Shown here: in pieces, positions 22,015-27,991 of the stretch
How the letters are laid out: each line of letters starts with the position of its first letter
How positions within the stretch are numbered: the first letter of the stretch is position 1
Origin: Cyanobium sp. NIES-981
Lineage (GTDB): Bacteria > Cyanobacteriota > Cyanobacteriia > PCC-6307 > Cyanobiaceae
Direction of reading: 5' to 3'
NCBI GenBank assembly: GCA_945907085.1
Contig: CAMDSS010000002.1
Coordinates: 1-27,991, forward strand
Length of the DNA: 27,991 nucleotides
Program-made: the position numbers and the translations under genes
Notes under the pieces: model-generated
Database searches by the model: none
What the model was told of the DNA's origin: nothing
Seen by the model: the letters and a program-made list of their open reading frames with translations, nothing else

Positions 22015-24651
22015 GTGAGCGAAGCGTCCCGGTACGAGCCCCAAGCCATCGAACAGCGCTGGCAGGAGCACTGGGATAGCCAGCAGGCCCATGCAACGCC
22101 AGGGCCCCAAACCCCTGCAGAGCCCGGAGACACCTACTACGCCCTTTCGATGTTCCCCTATCCCTCGGGGAACCTGCACATGGGCCACGTGCGCAATTAC
22201 GTGATCACCGATGTGATCGCCCGGGTAGCCCGCATGCGCGGCAAGCAGGTGCTCCATCCGATGGGGTGGGATGCCTTTGGCTTGCCTGCCGAGAATGCCG
22301 CGATCGAACGGGGCGTGGATCCGGGCGATTGGACCGACCAAAACATTGCCTCCATGCGCGCCCAGCTGAAAAAGCTGGGCCTATCGATCGATTGGGACCG
22401 GGAAGTCGCCACCTGTCACAGCGATTACTACCGCTGGACCCAGTGGATCTTCTTGCAATTTCTTGATGGGGGCCTGGCCTACCAGAGCGACGCCACGGTG
22501 AACTGGGATCCCATCGACCAAACCGTTCTCGCCAATGAACAGGTGGATGGGGAAGGGCGCTCCTGGCGTTCCGGCGCCCTGGTGGAAAAGCGGAAATTGC
22601 GCCAATGGTTCCTCAAGATCACGGCCTATGCCGATGCCCTGCTGGAAGACCTGCCCAAATTGACCGGCTGGCCCGAGCGGGTGCGCACCATGCAGGCCAA
22701 TTGGATTGGTCGTTCAACCGGGGCCGAACTCAATTTCGTGGTGCTGGATGGTTCCGGCCAGGCCACCGACCAGGTGATCCAGGTGTTCACCACCAGGCCC
22801 GACACCGTCTTCGGCGCCAGTTATGTGGTGCTCGCCCCTGAACACCCCCTGGTTTCCAGCCTCACCAGGGCCGATCAGCAGATTGCGGTGGAAGCCTTCT
22901 GCGACCTGGTGAGCCGCCAAAGTGAGCAGGAGCGCACGGCGGATGATCGGGCCAAACGGGGTGTGCCCCTCGGCGTCGAGGTACTGAATCCGGCCACCGG
23001 CCAACCCATTCCCCTTTGGATTGCCGATTACGTGCTGGCCGACTACGGCACCGGGGCCGTCATGGGTGTGCCTGCTCACGACCAATGGGATTTCCAATTC
23101 GCCCGCCAGTACGAGCTGCCTGTGAAGCAGGTGATTATTCCGGAAGGAGCCGATGAGCATGCCTTCGAGGGTTCGGCCTGGACTGAGCCAGGGGTCTTAA
23201 TCCATTCCGGTCCCTTTGATGGCCTCACCAGTGGCGCCGCCAAGGAGGCCATCACCGCAGCCGCTCAAGCCGATGGCTGGGGCAAGCAAACGGTGCAATA
23301 CCGATTGCGGGATTGGTTGATCTCGAGGCAGCGCTACTGGGGCTGCCCCATTCCCGTGATTCACTGCCCGAGCTGCGGGGTGGTTCCGGTTCCAGAAGAT
23401 CAACTCCCCGTGGAGTTGCCCCGCAACGTGGCCTTTAGCGGTAAAGGGGCCTCCCCTTTGGCCCAACTCGACGACTGGGTCTCGGTTGCCTGTCCCTGTT
23501 GCGGGTCGCCTGCGAAACGGGAGACCGACACCATGGACACGTTTATGTGTTCCAGCTGGTATTTCCTTCGTTACAGCGACCCCAAAAACACGTCGCTGCC
23601 ATTTAGCCGCGAGTCGGTGGATCGCTGGCTACCGGTGGATCAATACGTGGGTGGCATTGAGCACGCCATCTTGCATCTGCTCTATGCCCGTTTCTTCACC
23701 AAAGCCCTGCGCGATCGTGGCCTGCTCGGTTTTGATGAGCCCTTCAGCCGTCTGCTGACCCAAGGCATGGTGCAGGCGGTTACCTATAAAAATCCCAGCA
23801 CTGGTAAGTACGTTGCCCCAGCCGATGTGGCGGACCCCAGCGATCCGCGGGATCCCATCACCGGCGATCCCCTCGACACCTTCTACGAAAAGATGTCGAA
23901 GTCGAAGTACAACGGTGTGGATCCTGCCGTTGTGATCGACCAATACGGAGCCGATACGGCGCGCATGTTCATACTGTTCAAGGCTCCGCCTGAAAAGGAT
24001 CTGGAATGGGATGACGCCGATGTGGAAGGTCAATACCGCTTCATCCAACGCATTTGGCGTCTGATTGACGCCGCCCATGCAAGAGGGCTGTCCCTCGCGG
24101 CCCCAGGCTCAACCTCGCCTGCTCCATCCCGACCGAGTCCCGAAACCCTGGGGCAGCTCACGTCCAGCGAACAAGCTCTGAGGCGGGCCGTGCACACGGC
24201 GATTACGGCCATCAGTGAAGATCTCGATGGCGACTATCAATTCAACACGGCTGTTTCTGAGTTGATGAAACTCAGCAACGCCATGGCCGAGCTCCTTGAA
24301 GTCTGTGGGGATGGCATTGCCACAGAAGCGGTCCACACCTTGCTTGTCCTGCTGGCACCCTTTGCGCCCCACCTGGCCGAAGAGCTTTGGCTCAAACTCG
24401 GGGGACCATCGGGGGTCCATAGCCAGCAGTGGCCTACGGCGGATCCCCAAGCGCTGGTGCGGGAGACCATTGAGCTGGTGATTCAAATCAAGGGGAAGGT
24501 GCGCGGCAGCTTGATGGTGCCAGCCAACGCCGACAAGGCCAGCCTGGAAGCGTTGGCCCTGGAGAGTGAGGTGGCCGCCAAATGGCTGGAAGGCAAGGCT
24601 CCCAGCCGCGTCATCGTGGTGCCAGGGAAGTTAGTCAACCTGGTGCCCTAG
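22015..24651 (+). CDS. leuS: Leucyl-tRNA synthetase
   Basis: LeuS charges tRNA-Leu with leucine in the cytoplasm. The class I signature HMGH is at 55-58 after FPYPSG, and KMSKS is at 626-630. The editing CP1 domain sits between, at about residues 230-420 (TTRPDTVFGASY near 258-269). An atypical cysteine-bearing insert (HCPSCGVVP, VACPCCGSP) is the zinc-finger-like element of the bacterial enzyme, and GGIEHAILHLLYARFF is conserved. The length, 878 residues, is normal. The GTG start at 22015 begins MSEASRYEP; there is no better ATG. An 88-base gap separates it from hfq and contains a ten-base palindrome (21992-22001). It converges on pgi with a 26-base spacer. Confidence 0.97.
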   Translation: MSEASRYEPQAIEQRWQEHWDSQQAHATPGPQTPAEPGDTYYALSMFPYPSGNLHMGHVRNYVITDVIARVARMRGKQVLHPMGWDAFGLPAENAAIERGVDPGDWTDQNIASMRAQLKKLGLSIDWDREVATCHSDYYRWTQWIFLQFLDGGLAYQSDATVNWDPIDQTVLANEQVDGEGRSWRSGALVEKRKLRQWFLKITAYADALLEDLPKLTGWPERVRTMQANWIGRSTGAELNFVVLDGSGQATDQVIQVFTTRPDTVFGASYVVLAPEHPLVSSLTRADQQIAVEAFCDLVSRQSEQERTADDRAKRGVPLGVEVLNPATGQPIPLWIADYVLADYGTGAVMGVPAHDQWDFQFARQYELPVKQVIIPEGADEHAFEGSAWTEPGVLIHSGPFDGLTSGAAKEAITAAAQADGWGKQTVQYRLRDWLISRQRYWGCPIPVIHCPSCGVVPVPEDQLPVELPRNVAFSGKGASPLAQLDDWVSVACPCCGSPAKRETDTMDTFMCSSWYFLRYSDPKNTSLPFSRESVDRWLPVDQYVGGIEHAILHLLYARFFTKALRDRGLLGFDEPFSRLLTQGMVQAVTYKNPSTGKYVAPADVADPSDPRDPITGDPLDTFYEKMSKSKYNGVDPAVVIDQYGADTARMFILFKAPPEKDLEWDDADVEGQYRFIQRIWRLIDAAHARGLSLAAPGSTSPAPSRPSPETLGQLTSSEQALRRAVHTAITAISEDLDGDYQFNTAVSELMKLSNAMAELLEVCGDGIATEAVHTLLVLLAPFAPHLAEELWLKLGGPSGVHSQQWPTADPQALVRETIELVIQIKGKVRGSLMVPANADKASLEALALESEVAAKWLEGKAPSRVIVVPGKLVNLVP

Positions 24652-24682
24652 GTCCTGGTGCCCTAATTGCTAGGGGCCTAGG
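24647..24682. terminator. Nested inverted repeats between leuS and pgi
   Basis: CCCTA (24661-24665) and TAGGG (24671-24675) form a five-base stem with a five-base loop, flanked by the self-complementary CCTAGG at 24647-24652 and 24677-24682. It covers both stop codons of the convergent genes. The stem is short and has no T-tract, so termination is a weak suggestion. Confidence 0.25.
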
Positions 24683-26273
24683 TCCGCTGGAAGAGGAGGT
24701 CGGCGGGGGTGCCCCAGTCACCGCTGGCGCCGTAGCCACGGTCATTCATGCAGAGGTGGCGCAGGATCCAGAACACGGCTTCGGCTCCGTCGCTGCCCGT
24801 GGCCTCTCGTACGGCCTCCACATTGCGGGGCTGGCCATCGGACAGCACGGATTCGATGCGCTTTTGAAGGTCCAAAATTTCAGCGGCTGCAGCTTTGCCT
24901 GCTTCCACGCCGGGCTGGTGATAAGCATTCACATTCACCAACTCGCCGTAGAGGCCGACGGCCCTCTCAAACAGTGCAATCAGGGCGCCCAGGCTGCGGG
25001 CATCGAAGCGGCGCAGGGTGATGGCCATGCTTTGGCGCCCCCCTTCCATCAGCGCTGTGCGTGTGCCCTGCAGGAAGCCATCGAGATAGTCGCCGGGCCA
25101 AGCTCCATCGATGGCGGGAATATCTGCGGGGTCATCGAGGGCTTCGATGAAGGTGACAAAGAAGTTATCGATGCCATCGCGGAGTTGCTGGACGTAGGCG
25201 TGCTGGTCGGTGGAACCCTTATTGCCATACACCGCAATCCCCTGATGCACCACGTTGCCTGAGCGATCAGATTTCTTACCCAAGCTCTCCATCACCAATT
25301 GCTGGAGGTAGCGACTGAACACCTCCAGCCGATCGCGGTAGGGCAGCACCACCATGTCCCGTTGCCCAGTGCCGTGGCCCGCCACAAACCAGGCTGCCGC
25401 CATGAGGGCAGCCGGGTTTGCGGTGAGGTCGGGGAGCCGGGTGGCCCGATCCATCACGGCGGCGCCCTCCAGAAAGGCCCGGATATCGGCTCCGATTAAG
25501 GCCCCAGGTAGAAGACCAACGGCACTGGTGATGCTGGTGCGGCCTCCCACCCAATCGAACATGTCGAAGCGACGTAACCAACCTTCCGCTTCAGCCTGTT
25601 GATCGAGCTTGCTGCCCAGCAGGGTCACTGCCACGGCTTGCTTACTCCACTGGCCCCCTGCGGACTCCAGGCGCAGTCGGGCTTGGTTCATGCCGATGTG
25701 GGGTTCCGGCGTGCCGCCGGATTTACTCACCACAATCACCAGGGTGGTGGTGAGGCGCTCCCCTAGGGCCCCCAGGGTGCGGCTCAAGCCCTGGGGATCG
25801 ACGTTGTCGAAAAAATGGAAGGGAAGCCCTTGGCCCTCGTCTTGAAGTGCCCTGATCATCAAGAGGGGCCCCAAACCCGATCCCCCGATGCCAATCCAAA
25901 GCACGTCGGTAAACGCTTGACCCGAAGGCGTTTGCACCGTGCCGCTGATCACGTCCTGGGCAAAAGCCTCGATCCGGTCAATCTCTGTGGAAATGTGGGC
26001 CGTCGTAGCGGGATCTGGGGCAAGGTCTGGGCAGCGCAGCCAGTAATGGCCCACCTGACGTCCTTCATCGGCATTGGCGATCGCCCCGGCTTCGAGGGCT
26101 GCCATCGCAGCAAAGGCTGATTCGAACCGGGGGGCCAGACCATCGATGTCCTGCTGGCCGAGGGCCATCCGGCTCACATCCAGCCAAAAACCGAGATCCT
26201 CGTGATGCCAGAGCATCTGGCAATAGCGCTGCCATTGGTTTGCCGGACTTGAGGTATGGAAATCGGCAACCAT
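24678..26273 (-). CDS. pgi: Glucose-6-phosphate isomerase
   Basis: Pgi interconverts glucose-6-phosphate and fructose-6-phosphate, linking glycogen, glycolysis and the oxidative pentose phosphate route that supplies night-time NADPH in cyanobacteria. The 531 residues contain the SIS-fold signatures: WIGIGGSGLGP (126-136), VVSKSGGTPE (181-190), the glutamate in VMESLGKKSD (Glu329), the active histidine in STDQHAYVQQL (His358), and VNAYHQPGVEAGK (448-460) with the active-site lysine Lys460. The ATG at 26273 begins MVADFHTSS. The leader, 18 bases upstream, contains a hairpin (26292-26310). The gene diverges from the lysozyme-like gene. Confidence 0.97.
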   Translation of the reverse strand: MVADFHTSSPANQWQRYCQMLWHHEDLGFWLDVSRMALGQQDIDGLAPRFESAFAAMAALEAGAIANADEGRQVGHYWLRCPDLAPDPATTAHISTEIDRIEAFAQDVISGTVQTPSGQAFTDVLWIGIGGSGLGPLLMIRALQDEGQGLPFHFFDNVDPQGLSRTLGALGERLTTTLVIVVSKSGGTPEPHIGMNQARLRLESAGGQWSKQAVAVTLLGSKLDQQAEAEGWLRRFDMFDWVGGRTSITSAVGLLPGALIGADIRAFLEGAAVMDRATRLPDLTANPAALMAAAWFVAGHGTGQRDMVVLPYRDRLEVFSRYLQQLVMESLGKKSDRSGNVVHQGIAVYGNKGSTDQHAYVQQLRDGIDNFFVTFIEALDDPADIPAIDGAWPGDYLDGFLQGTRTALMEGGRQSMAITLRRFDARSLGALIALFERAVGLYGELVNVNAYHQPGVEAGKAAAAEILDLQKRIESVLSDGQPRNVEAVREATGSDGAEAVFWILRHLCMNDRGYGASGDWGTPADLLFQRT

Positions 26274-26291
26274 GGCGAAAACGCAGGCTCA

Positions 26292-26310
26292 AGCTGGGTT
26301 TTCCCAAGCT
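26292..26310 (-). promoter_or_regulatory. Small hairpin in the pgi leader
   Basis: AGCTGGG (26292-26298), a four-T loop and CCCA-A-GCT (26303-26310) form a seven-base-pair stem with one bulged base. On the pgi mRNA it would end 18 bases before the ATG. It could affect translation or stability; this is sequence resemblance only. Confidence 0.25.
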
Positions 26311-26382
26311 AGTTCCACCGAATCATCCGTGCCAGCCAGGGGGCCGGACGTTAGACCGTTCACCCAGGACAGAAAAATGCGG

Positions 26383-26392
26383 AATAATTATT
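26383..26392. promoter_or_regulatory. AT-rich palindrome in the pgi divergent spacer
   Basis: AATAATTATT is a perfect ten-base palindrome and the most AT-rich patch in the 147-base spacer between pgi and the lysozyme-like gene. It is a candidate promoter element or operator, but no -35 partner is convincing. Confidence 0.25.
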
Positions 26393-26420
26393 TAGGATCC
26401 TTAACAGGTCACCCATTCCG

Positions 26421-27215
26421 TTGTCCCTGCGTTACCGCCACCTTGCTTTAGCGAGCTTGTTGCTGGGATTGGCCGTGATGCCGCTCAGTCAGCGGCGAGA
26501 TGACCCCCTGCTCCTTTTGGATCCGGGTTTAAGCAGCAGTATCAACTCGCCTCCGGGAGATGGGGAAGGCGCGGACCCGGTTCAATTTTCTGCCAAGGAG
26601 CTCAAGGAGCTTCAGCTCCGCTTTGGTGTCCACGGTTCCCAGCCCCGGCTTGCCCAGCTTTTCACCCAGGGCATCGACCAACTCCAGCCGTTGCGGAGCT
26701 ATACCCTCGGCCGCATCCAGGACTTGCAACCCCTGATTCTCAAGGAATCGCTGAAGCGCAATGTCAACCCGATGCTGGTGGCCGCTGTTTTGTTTGACGA
26801 AATGCGCCATGCCAAGCCCGGTGAGGATTTACCGATCGCGGCCCATTCAGGCCTGTTTCAAACCCACGGCCCGGCCCAGCTAGGCCTTGGCGAAATGGTT
26901 CACCAGGGGCTTTTAAAGCCAAATGCCAGTGAAACTGACGTATCCAAAGCGCGGGATCGCTTGTTGGATCCAGATCAAAATGTGATCCTCCTGATCGGTA
27001 AGTTTGCCCGGTTGGCTAAGGAATTGGACTTCCCCCAGAACCACACCCTGCAGGCGAGTACCAACCCCCATGAGGCCAAGCAACTTGCCACCCTTGCTTA
27101 CCTCCACAATGGCAAGTTGGATTACCCGCGGCGCATTCTTCGAGCCATGCAGGATACGGAATTACATGCCGTCATGTACGGCGTGCGCCGGCCAAACAAA
27201 TCACCATTGATTTAG
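26421..27215 (+). CDS. Exported lytic transglycosylase-like (lysozyme-fold) protein
   Basis: This 264-residue protein probably cuts peptidoglycan glycan chains outside the cytoplasmic membrane. The N terminus is signal-like (Arg4-Arg6, then LALASLLLGLAVM). The middle has the lysozyme-like layout: LKESLKRNVNPMLVAAVLFDE with a candidate catalytic Glu127, then GLFQTHGPAQLGLGEM (about 134-149), reminiscent of the G-x-M/A-Q motif, and AYLHNG at 226-231, matching the Ala-Tyr-x-x-Gly element. This resembles DUF1402-type proteins; the activity is inference. The start is TTG 26421; ATG at residue 20 would remove the signal peptide. It converges on the amidase gene, with a hairpin between. Confidence 0.75.
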   Translation: MSLRYRHLALASLLLGLAVMPLSQRRDDPLLLLDPGLSSSINSPPGDGEGADPVQFSAKELKELQLRFGVHGSQPRLAQLFTQGIDQLQPLRSYTLGRIQDLQPLILKESLKRNVNPMLVAAVLFDEMRHAKPGEDLPIAAHSGLFQTHGPAQLGLGEMVHQGLLKPNASETDVSKARDRLLDPDQNVILLIGKFARLAKELDFPQNHTLQASTNPHEAKQLATLAYLHNGKLDYPRRILRAMQDTELHAVMYGVRRPNKSPLI

Positions 27216-27226
27216 GTTTTTAGCTT

Positions 27227-27248
27227 AGACATTGCGTGGCAATCGTCT
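27227..27248. terminator. Hairpin between convergent cell-wall genes
   Basis: AGACATTGC (27227-27235), a GTG loop and GCAAT-C-GTCT (27239-27248) form nine base pairs with one bulged C. It fills the spacer between the lysozyme-like gene and the amidase stop. No T-tract follows the stem on either strand, although TTTTT precedes it on the plus strand. It may serve as a bidirectional transcription end. Confidence 0.4.
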
Positions 27249-27991
27249 TCAGCAAAGCAGACCAAGATTTTGTAGCCGTTCCTGCAGGGCCTGCCAGTTA
27301 AAGCTACGTGGATCGGATCGCTCCCCCCCGAGATCGACAGCTTGGTGGGTTGTGATGTTGTCGAGTTTGATTGGGTAGCGGCCCATCCAATCGGCCAGCA
27401 GGGCGGCAAGGGAGTCGTACTGGGCGGAGCTGTAGCCGCTATGGCCAGGGTTGTTATTTTCGCCATCGAGGGGCGTTTCCAAGCTCACATGCAAGGCAAA
27501 ATTATTGATCGAGCCACCCACTTTGGGATTGGTGACCACCCATTGACCGTTGAAGGCTGAGTTGCCGGCTCCAAACGCCCGCTTGGATGGATCCAGTAAC
27601 TGAACCACCTGGCCATCTTCACCAATCAGGGCGTGATAGCTGACCTGGTCTTCATCATTGGGGTGGGGCGTTCTGAAGGTGTGGATAGCTGATTTCAGGC
27701 CATAGACCGTTTCATGCAAGACGACCAGCCGGGGCGTGGGGTCGATAACCTGGCCAAAGGCATCGCGGCGAAAACGTTCGCCGAAATTGCTGGGATCCAC
27801 CCGCACCCTCTTTGGTGCGGTTCGCAAGGCCCCTACCAGGGCCTGCAAGTGCTGACGCTGGGCTAAATCCTGAATACTGCAGCTGGGTTGCAGGGGGGAT
27901 AGCCAGGCAGGTCTGGCAGGCGGTAGGCGTCCACGGTTACCAAGTGCGGTTTCGTCTGGCGTTGGGTTTGGGCCGATGGGGCTAAAGGCAC
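27249..27991 (-). CDS. N-acetylmuramoyl-L-alanine amidase (Amidase_2/PGRP fold), partial
   Basis: This zinc amidase is predicted to cut the bond between N-acetylmuramic acid and the first alanine of the stem peptide. Visible in the fold are LVVLHETV with the first zinc histidine, VSYHALIGEDGQVVQLLDP, AFGAGNSAFNG, NNFALHVSLET, YDSLAALLADW, and the late THQAVD...RSDPRSFNW segment with the second histidine and the D-P element. The frame is open beyond the right edge, with 47 further codons before 27849 rich in Pro and Ser, so the start and any signal peptide are outside the window; TTG at 27848 is only the first possible start seen here. The family is likely; the substrate range is unknown. Confidence 0.85.
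   Translation of the reverse strand, partial: AFSPIGPNPTPDETALGNRGRLPPARPAWLSPLQPSCSIQDLAQRQHLQALVGALRTAPKRVRVDPSNFGERFRRDAFGQVIDPTPRLVVLHETVYGLKSAIHTFRTPHPNDEDQVSYHALIGEDGQVVQLLDPSKRAFGAGNSAFNGQWVVTNPKVGGSINNFALHVSLETPLDGENNNPGHSGYSSAQYDSLAALLADWMGRYPIKLDNITTHQAVDLGGERSDPRSFNWQALQERLQNLGLLC

Noticed and set aside
26377..26450. A 24-codon upstream frame (ATG 26377) before the lysozyme-like gene
   Set aside because: It is too short to support from one sequence and overlaps the TTG start of the main gene out of frame. No leader-peptide signature is visible.
1..27991. Mobile elements, CRISPR arrays, defence genes, tRNAs and rRNAs
   Set aside because: I looked for transposase or integrase motifs, regularly spaced repeats and RNA-gene-sized gaps, and found none; nearly all of the window is housekeeping coding sequence.

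Overview
The window looks like ordinary core chromosome of a high-GC picocyanobacterium (Synechococcus/Cyanobium type; GC about 60% by eye, not computed). The reasons are a cyanobacterial-type HemJ, a divergent cyanobacterial Hfq beside leuS, a CobN distinct from ChlH next to B12-dependent metH, small DUF2237/DUF4330/DUF1995 proteins typical of cyanobacteria, tight gene packing, and frequent TTG/GTG starts. I see no phage, transposon, CRISPR array, tRNA or rRNA, and no stretch over 300 bases without a gene. The largest gaps are 1185-1369 and 26274-26420.

Layout, left to right. (1) 1-1900: an SDR-family reductase (+), a DUF2237 protein (-), and two small unrecognised proteins facing each other. 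(2) 1951-10443: ilvE-metH on the minus strand, joined by a one-base stop/start overlap, divergent from cobN (+). This puts a cobalt-insertion subunit of B12 synthesis beside a B12-dependent enzyme. (3) 10473-15168: a compact minus-strand run of flavin reductase, uvrC, small secreted protein, hemJ, PHP phosphoesterase and an unknown 182-aa protein. It ends at a convincing hairpin terminator that overlaps the cobN stop codon. (4) 15242-16640: coaD and a coiled-coil DivIVA/Cdv3-like protein (+). (5) 16659-21666: a minus-strand run of dapF, cysteine desulfurase, DUF1995, DUF4330 and dacB, combining diaminopimelate supply with peptidoglycan trimming. (6) 21687-24651: hfq and leuS (+), with hfq starting only 20 bases from the dapF start. 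(7) 24678-27991: pgi (-), an exported lytic-transglycosylase-like protein (+) and a partial peptidoglycan amidase (-) converging on it.

I found no clearly new multi-gene system. The observations most worth a second look are local: a cysteine-bearing C-terminal extension on DapF, several in-frame tandem duplications (18 nt in metH, 21 nt in the dacB signal peptide, a 33-nt-period repeat in the dapF extension), a divergent Hfq packed against dapF, the ilvE-metH/cobN arrangement, and a convergent pair of putative cell-wall hydrolases at the right end.
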